A DNA stretch of 64,000 nt from Schistocephalus solidus (Eukaryota > Platyhelminthes > Cestoda > Diphyllobothriidea > Diphyllobothriidae), in NCBI GenBank assembly GCA_017591395.1, contig WEDG01000311.1:124001-188000 (forward strand), given 5' to 3'. Positions 12,241 to 22,370 of the stretch are shown piece after piece. A program made the translations under genes and the position numbers. The first letter of the stretch is position 1, and each line of letters opens with the position of its first letter. Below the pieces are notes generated by a model. The model did not search any database. It saw only the letters and a list, made by a program, of their open reading frames with translations, and had not been told where the DNA came from.

Positions 12241-12469
12241 AAGAGAGTAAAATAGAGGGGAATGGTGTGGTGGTGTCTTCGTCTCCTGTCTGGCTTAATT
12301 TCCTCGAGAATTAAGCCAAACAGCTTTGAAACTGTAATTGATTTCCCAAAAAATTAAAGGGGAATGCTGGGGGACCCACTCGTCGTCACGTCATGCAGCC
12401 GCATAAGATCGGCTTGGGTTTTTAGCTAGCGTCGGTGATGTCAGTACGGTGCATTGTGAGGCGTTCATA

Positions 12470-12930
12470 TACCTCCTCCTCCTCCTCCTCCTCCTCCTCC
12501 TCCTCCTCTCCTCCTCCTCCTCCTCCTCCTCCTCCTCCTCCTCCTCCTCCTCCTCCTCCTCCTCCTCCTCCTCCTCCTCCTCCTCCTCCTCCTCCTCCTC
12601 CTCCTCCTCCTCCTCCTCCTCCTCCTCCTCCTCCTCCTCCTCCTCCTCCTCCTCCTCCTCCTCCTCCTCCTCCTCCTCCTCCTCCTCCTCCTCCTCCTCC
12701 TCCTCCTCCTCCTCCTCCTCCTCCTCCTCCTCCTCCTCCTCCTCCTCCTCCTCCTCCTCCTCCTGCTCCTCCTCCTCCTGCTCCTCCTCCTCCTCCTCCT
12801 CCTCCTCCTCCTCCTCCTCCTCCTCCTCCTCCTCCTCCTCCTCCTCCCTCCTCCTCCTCCTCCTCCTCCTCCTCCTCCTTCTCCTTCTCCTCCTCCTCCT
12901 CCTCCTCCTCCCTCCTCCTCCTCCTCATTC
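12470..12930. repeat. (CTC)n microsatellite
   Basis: Almost uninterrupted CTC/TCC triplets, with a few GCTCCT interruptions near 12763 and 12780 and frame slips near 12505, 12846 and 12910. The opposite strand is (GGA)n. Poly-Pro, poly-Ser and poly-Gly frames across it are artefacts. Confidence 0.97.
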
Positions 12931-13400
12931 TTCTTCGTCTTCTTCTGCTTATTCTGCTTCCATATACCTTAAATAGTCTCCCGAACCTTCCTATTTCTTC
13001 ACATATTGTACCTCTTGTCTTCTCCTTCTTCTTCACTTTTTTGTCCTTGATGTCCTTTAGACTTTTCTCCTCCACTTTATCCTCGTACAAATTCCTCCTC
13101 CGCCCGTTGTTTGTTCTTCCTTTTCTTTGTTTTATTTGAATACTTATTTTCCGAATCCTTTTCTTCTATCTTCCTATTCTTCCTGCCCGTATTTTTCTTC
13201 TTTTCCTATTTCTCAGCCCTCTTCCTCAACCTTTTCCGCTCATTTATGTTTCTTCAGTTTTCTTCTGATTCACTTTTTTTGTCCCCTTTCTTCTACCTGA
13301 CCCCTAGTATTCTCTTCATAATTCTCATATCATCTTAATACTTTAACTGGGACTGCGGCCAGCGCTGGTAACATTATAACTACTACCACCGTTATGCCAA
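12931..13400. repeat. Pyrimidine-rich unit, first copy
   Basis: C+T-rich sequence ends in a non-repetitive flank around 13350-13420 (GGGACTGCGGCCAGCG, then ATGCCAACGAC). A diverged copy of the flank and the preceding pyrimidine tract appears at about 14080-14340, suggesting a local duplication. Confidence 0.5.
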
Positions 13401-13599
13401 CGACTTTAGTTGGAGCCTGAAACGGCAGATTAAACAGTTTATGCCGTCAAATTAAACATTTTCTGGAGAGTGAAGAACCGGTGAATTCGTTTAAACGATT
13501 TTTCTCCCACTACAACTGAGCACTGCACATTGAATATTCGTTCCGACCACCATTGTCGTTTAATTTTGCTAGGCAAGTGTAAGTCAGTCACCAAGATTA

Positions 13600-13739
13600 A
13601 TCAAGTTTTACACGAAGGTGAGAGAAGGTATAAAACAGAGTGCGTTGGTAGTTAGTTTACGGGATTTTGTTGCTGCGTGTTTCTTCAGACTAAACAAGCT
13701 GACTTCTTTTGGTGGGATAAAATTCCTTGCTTCTTCCGC

Positions 13740-13772
<33 letters not shown>

Positions 13773-14340
13773 CTGCTTCCTGGATTTCAAATTGTTTCTT
13801 TGCCTTCATGTTTTTCTCATCTGCTCCATCATGACCTCGCCTTCTGCATCTTATTCATTTCACTCATTATCAGCATTATATTCCTCTTCTTATTATCCTC
13901 CCCAACATAACCTTATTCACCACATTCTCCTTACTGCCGCGTACTCATCTCTCCATCCGCGTCATCCTCATAAAAACTCCTTCTCCTCCCGTATTTTCTT
14001 CTTCTTCTTCTTCTTCTTCTTCTTCTTTTTCTTCTTCTTCTTCTTCTTCTTCTTCTTCTTCTTCTTCTTCTTTTGCGATGTGATCGAACAATTATCTTCC
14101 AAATATTTTTAAGCCTCCTCATCTTTCTGCTCGTATTTTCCTTCGTCTGCTGCTGCTCAGTCCTCTTCTCTATCCTCCTCCACCCACTTATGTCTCTTCC
14201 TCTTTGGTCTTTTTTCATTTTACTCCACTTTCTCCTTTTCTTCCTTTAACTATTCGCCACCTTATCCGGAACCTGTCACTTGGACTACCGATAGCGAGGT
14301 TAGTATGCTTACTATTACTGTAGTTATGTCAACGAACGAT
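13600..14340. repeat. Pyrimidine-rich unit, second copy, with (TTA)n and (TTC)n
   Basis: It holds (TTA)n at 13738-13771 and (TTC)n at about 13998-14073. The flank after 14270 (TGGACTACCGATAGCG, then TATGTCAACGAACG) matches the first copy's flank with substitutions. The open frame over it is low-complexity. Confidence 0.6.
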
Positions 14341-14454
14341 GGTAAGGATACCTTGTATGGTCGCCTCCACAGATCACGTGGCTAGAAACCGCCAACAATG
14401 CATGCGGCTTTGCACCAACTTCCAAGTAACTTTTTATAGGATTGAGATGAGTGT

Positions 14455-14624
14455 CAGAGTTAAGTTTAGGGTTAGATTGCAGTTTGCAGAGTTCAGTTTA
14501 GGGTCATGATTAGGCTAAGGGTAAAGGTTTTTATCGTGTTAACTGTAGGGTATGGGTTTAGGGTAGGGCTAGGCTTACGATTAAGGTGAGAGTTTAGTTT
14601 TATATTTGGGTAAGTGTTAGCATT
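14455..14624 (+). repeat. Degenerate TTAGGG-like island
   Basis: Many TTAGGG-related units (GTTTAGGGTTAG, GGTTTAGGGTAGGG, TTAGGCTAAGGG) are spread over about 170 bp. It ends where a SINE-A copy begins. It could be an interstitial telomeric relic or a simple repeat of similar sequence. Confidence 0.6.
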
Positions 14625-14755
14625 CAGACCCCAATTACCAAAGGTCGCCGGTTCGAATCCCAGGTGGTCCACACTTGGGATTGGGTATGACTGGCTGATG
14701 ACGGCTAATAAGCCAGAAATGGCCATTCCGGTCTCCCTTGTCTTTGTCAGTTCCA
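14625..14755 (+). repeat. SINE-A copy
   Basis: The B-box-like GGTTCGAATCCCAGG, then GGTATGACTGGCTGATGACG, GGCTAATAAGCCAGAAATGG and the CTCCCTTGTCTTTG end are well preserved. The A-box side is missing or replaced by the TTAGGG-like island. Confidence 0.85.
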
Positions 14756-15479
14756 CCGCGGGTGGGTGGGGTGGTTCCTGTTCCCGTGTCCTGTTTAGGC
14801 GGCCTTACAAGGCACCCTTACCCCAACAACGTCTGTTACTCCATCTCTTTCCCGAACTCTCTCTCTCCCCCTCTCTCCATAACGACAGCTCCTGAAATTC
14901 CAGATCCTGGTTTTTGGGACATTCAGATTATGACTCAGCGACTAAAGAAAGGCTTTTAAAGACGGTGTGGCTTAAAATGACGCAGAAAAGCGACAGACAG
15001 TGGATAAATTGCAGCAGTACAAACGCCTACGTCAATCCGAAGTGATACACTGGAAGCATACATGTAGGCGGGAGTACTGTGGGTGTGTACACCGAAGAGG
15101 ATAAGCTTCCAATGCCCTCCAAAATTGAGCGCTGCCAACAGAGTGAATCGTCGGTAAATTCTGTCACCCTGCTTGTCGCGCATTACAGATGTTTACTGTT
15201 CATTGGATATTAGTTCACGTCTCAGCTGTGGCGGCATATTTCTAGGCAATTTCACGTTTAATAATAAATGCCACAAATTTCCCTGCGTAATAAACAGCAC
15301 ACACGCATGTCAAGAATGTCGACGGTTAATACCGAGCGAATGGGTGTTGGGTTGAGGGTTAAGTTACGTGGTTGATGATACTATTTCACGGTAAGTAAGT
15401 CGAGTCTCGAGATTTTCGCTACCTGGCGGTGAATTCCTTTTGATAGTTTAAGCATCATTTCGCCGATAGGAAGTTAAAA
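14756..15479. other. No gene recognised
   Basis: No recognised coding or repeat pattern, apart from a GTGTCCTGTTTAGGCGGC motif at 14786-14803 that resembles 59134-59150. Confidence 0.4.
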
Positions 15480-15876
15480 CAAGCGAGACGGGCAGGATTT
15501 TTTGCACCATAAAAATTGTGCGCCACCATGGAAAAGGAGCAGGATAACCAGTTTTCTTTACTGGACGTGGACAGGAAGGCGAACCAATTTCCATCAGAAT
15601 ACCTGGAAAGAGCAATGCTGGCATTTCTTAAGTTTTGTACCCACACAACGGAAACGTAACTTGGTATACACTCTTTTCCAAAGGGCAAGAAACATCTGCT
15701 CTGTTGAAACATTGAAGGCAGAAATTGCTTGCCTTAAAGCAACTTTACTTAAACGTGGATATACAACACATTTAATCGACAAGCATAGCGACTCTCTACG
15801 GCCAAAACTGATGAAACATTCAGTTCCGAAAAAGCCAGTTTTTATACCATTGACCTTTAAAGGTGACAAAATTTAA
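15480..15876 (+). pseudogene. Penelope-like element, reverse transcriptase C-terminal remnant
   Basis: Two overlapping plus frames together encode the end of a PLE reverse transcriptase. One carries MEKEQDN and SLLDVDRK, matching the family pattern of a charged stretch followed by LDV. After a frameshift near 15620 the other carries HFLSFVPTQRKRNLVYTLF and ARNICS, then KKPVFIPL. The family's order is LDV strand, a Lys/Arg-rich segment, then the linker to the GIY-YIG endonuclease. No endonuclease follows. It is a broken fragment. Confidence 0.75.
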
Positions 15877-18690
15877 GATACTATCAGACGAGAGCTGCGA
15901 TGCACCATTGAAACGACATAAAATGCTGCCAAACTCATATTTTTCACTCCCCTGCCGACCCCAAAAACTAAGGATGCCTTGCCAATGCACGTCACTTCAA
16001 ATTGTGTTTAGGAATTTACTTTAGAAATTGGCGGCCAGGTCAATTGAGCACCTGCCCAGGTTGCTTCTAAAGCAGGAGGAGGATGAGGGGCGTATAAGTA
16101 ATCTGTACTGAAAAAAAGGATTGGAACGGCTCTTTCCAACTTATTCGTCCCAGGCAGGCACATATACTGCAGACGGAAGATTGGGGGGAGGGCATTAATT
16201 TACGATAGCTTCTCCAGAAAGCATAAATACAAGCTCCACTGGCTTTACCAGTAAACTTCTTCCTTGCTGACCTTTTGTGAGTTTACGACTGTATTAAAGT
16301 CAGCATAGAGTAGCCTTGGTAATACCAATAAGAAATTTTCAATATCAATCGGTTACTAGCAATAATGAACTGTCCAAAGACCTTCTTCGTACAATGATAA
16401 TCGTAAAAACAATCCTACAAGGTGATAGGACTTTTGAGGAAATGAAAACGTATTACAAGAGGATCTATACAATAAGATCGAACGCATAGGAGAGGTGCTC
16501 ACGGATACATGCTTGGTATTAGCCATTTCCCTTACAGTTTCCCATCTTCACCCAGCATGCCTCTTAGGAAACCGCTTCCAGTGCCCAGAAATGTGTTTTT
16601 ATCAAGCCCACTATCATTTTTTCTATATTTTTCGGTGAATCGCTTGTACTTAAACTGATTTAGGTAGAAGGACTACTACACTGCATACAAATATAACTAA
16701 TACAATGGTTTAATTTAAATATAGTTTGATCAAGTAATTTCGGTGAGTATATCCGAGTGTTTCAGAAAATGCATTATTTATCACCTGTGTATCAATTGGC
16801 ATATTTTAATTTTGATTTTACCATCACCAGCCGAGTAATGATGGGGTAATTAGTTAGGTTTCTGTGCCGTTTTTTGGCCGCATTAGAGGTACTCATTTCT
16901 ACCGAGGAAAAACAAAATAAAGACAAAAAATACAAGTACATGGCTCATTTGTGATGCACTGGATCCCAATGTAAAAGGATTCAGGAGCTCTGCTATCAAA
17001 TTCACATTTTCACGGCTGACTGGTGATGGCACCTAGCTAGAAATGTCCACTGTAATCTTCCTTATGTTTACATATACAACTTCCTTATTACTATTGCCTA
17101 CAAAACGGCTATTTCCACTATTCCGCCACAAGTTCTGCTACCGCTCACATCACATATTTCACGGTTGACAGCAATCCTTGTTCTGATGTTCACCAGATAC
17201 TCGAATACGAAGAATGTTGGGAATTGCGCTAGGTAAACCAATAAACTTAACCCACCCATTCCGAAGCCAACAGGTTTTATTTCTGGTGGATATCCATTAG
17301 ATGCACTTTCTATTCTCTTTAAGCCCAAGCCGGCTGACCTAGTCACCGAGCCAAGTTCGAGGGGCCTGGCCTCAACATCCTGGCTGGAGTTGAAGTCAAC
17401 ATCTCGCTACGCACAGCTGCACAGGTTGGTGGCCAGGTTGAATTGTCACCTTTCGTAACGGGCGCTGCGGTCAAAGTCACGAAAATCAGCCAACGGACGT
17501 TTAAAAGATTCGGGCGCACACAGACCAAGAGAAGGCTGGCATTAGGACTACTTCAAAAAGGTGATAATGACAGACTCCCCCGCCCCCAACGAACCCCACC
17601 CCTAGTCTCTGCTCAAACCGACCGCGGACCAGGGACGCGCCAGTTTGAAATGCGTTCTGTGTATAACGGGAGGTTGAACTCGACCCCTGCCTCAACCCCT
17701 CGGATGAAATGCTACCGCCCCACCCGCTTCACCAGAACGCCTCCCGACACCCCGATGCCAATGCTAACGCCGTACACCGTGACCGGGCCTCCCGTCGACC
17801 TACTTTGGTCACTGCATGCAGCGCCACCAAAGGGGTGGAGCGGGGTGCCGGTGACGTGCTACCGCCGCCGTCGTCGTCATCCTCATCATCAGCGTCAGTT
17901 TAACATGCATGTCTTCCTTTTGGCCGTCTTGATGACACTAGGCGGCCTTGGTCACTTACAGACAACGCGAAGGGGAGACTAACTGACATTAGGGTACGAT
18001 CGATGCTTCGGATGGGGACTGAGCAGTCCCGCTAGGAAGAGAAGCCTGCTGGCCAAATGGAAAAATAATGCCACACTAAATGGGTTTAAGCATGCGGAGC
18101 GGATAAACGGGGTGAACTTTTATTAAGTGCTACAAACTTCGTAGTCATCAGGAAAAAAGGAGGAATTGCAAAATTATTTTCGGAGCCTTAGTTTGCATTT
18201 ATTTAAAGGTACTACTCAGAAGCGTCTATAAGAGTGAACATTCTATCCCTCAGTTTAGGAACTCTCCACGTAATCAGAGAGTTGTGAGGCTATTTTTCTT
18301 CATTTTATGTACCCACAGTAAGAACTCAAACGTCAAGCAGGCTGGTATGGGCGTAAAAAATCAACCACAATATGACGGGTTCAGTAATAGCCTTTTGATA
18401 GCCAAAAAAATGTAAATCAGCGTTTCCGGACCTCTGTCAAGAGTGGCCAAAGGTCAATTTATATCATGCTGACTAATAAAGCTTCCCCATTTAAGGATTA
18501 AGTCACATGCTGGCATAATGCCACAGGCGCTAGTGGGATAAGGCTAACACTGGTAAACTGTTTACTGAAATAATATAAGTAGACATACAGTTTAACTTTA
18601 AACAACGGGCCTCGTGAAAGTCTTTTGGATGCTTTCGCAGGTCCATCTTCTGAGGTATTCGATTATTAGTAGACACAAAACTTTAACGTG
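15877..18690. other. No gene recognised (2.8 kb)
   Basis: AT-rich to about 17.1 kb, then GC-richer at 17340-17900, with a plus frame of 179 codons from 17443 that is rich in Pro, Thr and Arg and has no recognisable domain. Another plus frame is open at about 17230-17457 without a Met start. I cannot assign either. Confidence 0.4.
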
Positions 18691-18694
18691 CGGG

Positions 18695-18850
18695 AGGAAT
18701 GAGACGTGAGCTCTGGAGAAATAGTTTCATTCGCCTAACGTTTCGGATTCACACTCTGATGCAGACCATGCTGATGGATTCGAGTATGGCTCCGAAACTC
18801 TAGGTGAATGAAAATATTGTTATAGTATTTGCGTCTCATTCTCCTCAAAT
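18695..18850. repeat. Inverted repeat carrying two hammerhead-like ends
   Basis: The left arm (GAATGAGACG, TTTCATTCGCCTAACGTTTCGG) and right arm (CCGAAACTCTAGGTGAATGAAA, CGTCTCATTC) are reverse complements with mismatches around a centre near 18768. Each arm holds part of the hammerhead-like motif: plus CTGATGG...CCGAAACTC, and minus ...CCGAAACG. The CTGATGA box is altered in both, so cleavage activity is doubtful. It looks like two PLE-type termini joined head to head. Confidence 0.55.
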
Positions 18851-19637
18851 GATTCCTAGAAATCGCACTTTCGCATGTATCGAGAAGTTGACTTGTTAGT
18901 TAACCAACCAGCTTTGTTTCATGTATTCGTTTTGTTGGCTACCTGTATAGCTTTTTCTGACAATCATCAACCCTTTATGTGAATTGCATCCTTTATTTTG
19001 CCCACGGTGCGTTTGGGATTAGGTCACGCGTTCAACTGATCGGATTTTATAGCTCGACTAGATTACCATACGTGTTGTTGAGACTGGAAGGTGTGTATTG
19101 GTTCCAGATTTTGAGTAGCAACAAGCAACGTTGGCCTACTCTTCGAAAGGCACTCTTATGTCCATATGGTCGAATCCTCAGTTTTCGTTCAGTCTAGCTG
19201 GTGTAGTTGAAGAAACAGTAAGCGTAAAGAATATTGTAGCTAAGACTCAACTACTTTCCTGGGCTCGATTGGTCTTTAATACATATAATTTGGATTGATC
19301 AAGTCATTATGTAGGTCATGAGCAATATGCTCCATCCGATTCACAAGGGAGATTGACTAGTTAATAATATCAGGAACATGCCTCTGTCAGTACCGCAAAC
19401 CTCTTGCCAAACTAAAGAAATTATGAAGCACGTTTCCTCAGCTTGGTCCGGATATGTTAAGGTAGATTTACTTACGAAATTTTGTATTGATTGTATATGT
19501 CGAACAACGACAATCTTAGCCAGTTGAAAAGTTGGGTTAAAAAGGGAGTACGACGCAACACTCTCCTGGTGTTTTGCTGTTCTGCCATCACAAAATGCCG
19601 GTTTGATCATTGTTTCCGATGATGTCCACTGCGTTAC
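18851..19637. other. No gene recognised
   Basis: No coding pattern or named repeat. Confidence 0.4.
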
Positions 19638-19830
19638 AGATAGGTGGAGGGACGGTGACTAGCGCGTGAGTTAATTCATAGCGACAGTAGACTTGCACTG
19701 GAGCTACGACACTCTCTCTTTTATCCCCACCTGGGCCTCGATTCATGATAAAATTAAGAAGACCGAAGGTGGGATCGAGTGAAGGTGACATGCGCGGCTT
19801 AATCCCTTCTTTGGTCACCGACAGTGATGA
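19638..19830 (+). repeat. Dispersed repeat C, copy 2
   Basis: It opens with GGTGGAGGGACGGTGACTAG, then GTAGACTTGCACTGGAGCTA and GGGATCGAGTGAAGGTGACA. It aligns by eye to 4340-4520 and 53795-53970. The GGGATCGAGTGA core also appears twice near 30.7-30.9 kb. Confidence 0.65.
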
Positions 19831-20531
19831 CTCATTTCGCATGGGAGAGTTCTGCAGAAATGATGTCAATCTATAAGCCGATTGTCGCTTATTGACTGCA
19901 AACGAATCTCTCTTTCGTTAGCCCCGTACACATTTCCTCACTCAACCCACCACCATATGCACTTGCTCACAGTCCGTTGTGCAGCAACCGATAAAAGCTT
20001 ATTTGTTCCGTTTTGCTTACCTAACTCTCAAGTCGGACATATGTCGTATTCGATAGGTCATTGATTCTCAACTAACCTGTGATGAACGATAGCCGTACAA
20101 TCTTGAAATTCTTGTGTGTAGATATTCTCACGGAAAAGGTAACCTTAATATGTTTCCATCAAGATCAGTAATTTTGTTACCGGGGAACGAGGCTTTTATC
20201 TATTTCAATTCAAATTTAAAACTGTCAATTACTGCCAAAGTATGAACTGATCAGGTCAAAATGGAAACCTACATTTTATCCCTATCTTCTCCAGCAGCAA
20301 GTACAGTAGTAACAGTATCTTGTGCATAAAAATGTATTATAAAACGAAGTCGGAAGTACCATTTAAACATTTAGAGTCGAAAAAACATTGTTGACATTTT
20401 ATGGTAAATAAATAGGCTGAAATGATGGGCTGAGGACTAAAATAAAGAGTTGTTAAGTGATATCCACCATATACTGCGTTTGAGGTGATGGAGAATTTTC
20501 ACGGGGTATTCTGAAGTTAAATAAAATGTGC

Positions 20532-20986
20532 TCAGTTGACTTTTGGGTTTTTCATGCAGATGAAAGGTACACGAGTTTGCATGCAAGGCTGATTCTGCCA
20601 GCCAAGATTGTCCCCCAATAAGACGCAGACCTTTGGAGCCGCCTGGAGCATAAAATCAACCGGCTCTCCTACGGAGGAACTGTAGCGAGCTTTGGTCCAA
20701 CGTTTGATCCTTTCATGGGAGGCAGCAGAGCTGTGCCAAATGACTGGTGCAGGGGCCTGTACACGACGTCGAGACTGATGACTGGTAAGACGATAGCGCC
20801 TTCGTGCACTGCCTTCACGGGCACCACCATCAACACCATTCATGAAAGGATGCCAATTGTTTCGCTTCGGAACGCGTCGCCGTTTGGGTCGAGTTCGTTG
20901 TGGAAAACCAGGCTCCCAATTAGTGTAGCCGGACTGCTCCAGACTGTGCCACAGCCAAGCTCCATCAAGGATCGGCTTGTGTAAAC
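20532..20986 (-). CDS. FREM1-like protein, last exon (C-type lectin domain, stop)
   Basis: The terminal exon follows acceptor TTTTGTCATAG and encodes 150 residues to a TGA at 20532-20534. It begins LHKPILDGAWLW, then GYTNWEPGFP. About 90 residues later comes CVLLGDN..GW..QPC, then PFIC. W-x-W, NW..G.P, C..L...W....C and FIC are in the order of the second half of a C-type lectin fold. The long loop holds a roughly 90-residue Arg-rich insertion that typical domains lack. The start phase fits the preceding exon (GAT AAA G, then GT). FREM1 is the FRAS1/FREM member known to end in a lectin domain. I see no AATAAA within about 250 bases downstream. Sugar binding cannot be judged. Confidence 0.75.
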
Positions 20987-21435
20987 CTATGACAAAACGA
21001 ATGTACTATATAGTTTTAAGTAGCATTATCTTTAACATAAAATTTGCGTGCTACTCGAACTGCGACTGTCTGTCAAAGGGTTTCGCACTCGCATACCTAT
21101 CCACACGGGCGATCGGACCGTCAGGCGCGGCCGAAGCCAGTCATTGAAGTCCGGTCCCGTCACACTTGCAAGGTAACCCTTCTGCCGTTCACAGTAATTC
21201 CGGGCGTCCAGCCAAGTGGTGTTGTGATGTGGGAAAAAAACGATAACATCGCTGTTGATACAGGGACCAACCTTGAGAGAAAGGAACCCAAGTGAGTTAA
21301 AATGTTTGTCTTTTCACCCCGATTTAAGGGCGCTGAGGGCCATGGGAGTAAGCAGATAGGATAAGGGGCAAATAAAAGTACAGGAAAAAGTCAATTCAGA
21401 GGAAGAAGATGCGATCGCTGAAACACGAAGTTTAG

Positions 21436-21482
21436 TGGCCTGACATTTCGGACTATCACTCGAACCCATCATTAGAGACAGT
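21436..21482 (-). ncRNA. Degenerate hammerhead-ribozyme-like motif
   Basis: On the minus strand: CTGTCTCTAATGATGG, a variable stem-II region, then CCGAAATGTCAGG. It is the same layout as 48364-48408, but CTGATGA has become CTAATGA and GAAACGTC has become GAAATGTC, so it is probably inactive. A TC-rich segment follows on the minus strand, as in other copies. Confidence 0.5.
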
Positions 21483-21574
21483 CACGGAACAGAGTAATAG
21501 GGGCACAATGTGTGCGAGACAATCAAACGACTACTATAGTTGGCAGTTCACCCCCGGAGGACCCAACCAGAACA

Positions 21575-22045
21575 AACCCCTGCCATCTATCAAGAATCAT
21601 AAGCGACCGAGCGCATTGCTGCGGAACTAGGTGTGAGAATCGCACCCCGGGCCAAAGCTACCATGCACAACAGGGTCATTAAAATCAAGAACAGATTAAA
21701 TCCTAACGAGTAGTCGGGTGTAGTGTATCGCAACCTGTGCTAAAACTGCACAAGATAGACTATAAGTACGCTTTGATCGCGCATACGCGAGCATAAACTG
21801 GCTGGGAGACGGAGTGACGGCCTATCAAAAGTGGCTGCCCTCACCTACGAAATGGGTATAGAGTTTAACTTCGCAGCCATGAAGATAATCTCCCACACCA
21901 GAAACAAGACAAGGTGATAATTGTTCGAAGCCTGGGCCTCTGCTTTATCGATCTGGTGCCGGCATACGGAGCCCTGCGCCGTCACCTCCGGAATGGCGTC
22001 AGTGATTACTGCTTGGATTGTACCCCCTATAAGTGTTGCTGCTGT
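21575..22045 (+). pseudogene. Penelope-like element, GIY-YIG endonuclease remnant
   Basis: The plus strand, read through several stops, gives ELGVRIAPRAKAT, GVVYRNLC, IREHKLAGRRSD, KVAALTYEMG and FNFAAMKIISH. This is the order of a PLE GIY-YIG domain: GVVY strand, R..EH helix, T.E.G turn, then the F...KI strand. The Y-x-G-x-T-G-R segment is destroyed by stops. A hammerhead-like motif follows at once on the same strand. It is dead as a gene. Confidence 0.75.
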
Positions 22046-22090
22046 GATCTCTGACGATGGACTCCTGTAGGAGTTCGAAAACTCAGAATA
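22046..22090 (+). ncRNA. Hammerhead-ribozyme-like motif 3' of PLE endonuclease
   Basis: CTGACGA fits the CUGANGA core. Stem II is a six-pair hairpin (GGACTC, loop CTGTA, then GAGTTC), followed by GAAAACTC. Stem I can form from TCT before the core and AGA after it. Stem III is virtually absent, as in the minimal dimer-forming hammerheads known from PLEs. A CCCCTATAAG box lies about 25 bases upstream. Position 3' of a same-strand GIY-YIG remnant supports the call. Confidence 0.65.
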
Positions 22091-22139
22091 ATAAAGCCAG
22101 GATTCCCGTGAGCAAACAACCTTCTTCTTTACTTATAGT

Positions 22140-22370
22140 TGGCAGTATCCGTGTTCAGCGCTGGGGGTCGTAGTTGATGTGAGCATTGCTTGTCGGTCCG
22201 TACCCGAGTCGCTAATTGCCATGACTTCATCACTGTTGTCACTTGTCGGCGTGATGATTACTCAGCAAGTTAGCATTGCTGTTGCCGTGACTGTTGCTCA
22301 CAACCGCCCTCCCCGCGTGGATAGTAATCTGCCCCAGGCCAAACCACAGCAAGGATTATGACGGTGGAAA
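22140..22370 (-). repeat. HHR-linked repeat, part of copy 1
   Basis: The block from 22141 (GTTGGCAGTATCCGTGTTCA) to about 22330 (ACCCGAGTCG, GTTGCCGTGACTGTT) aligns with 48475-48660. At both loci this block borders a minus-strand hammerhead-like motif, directly at 48.4 kb and across the inserted PLE piece at 21.4 kb. A further patch at 22695-22765 (GGAACTCACCTGTTCACTTT) matches 48780-48812. Confidence 0.55.

Noticed and set aside
12422..13139. Long open frames of poly-Pro, poly-Ser and poly-Gly over the CTC tract
   Set aside because: They are translations of a trinucleotide microsatellite with unrelated ends and no splice or domain support.
14493..14756. Frames reading MAISGLLAV and similar, also at 3.5, 34.5 and 52.3 kb
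   Set aside because: They are translations of the SINE-A body repeated at many loci, not genes.
17443..17982. 179-codon plus frame with Pro/Arg-rich sequence
   Set aside because: GC-rich composition, no domain, no splice support and a biased residue mix. Left as unassigned sequence.
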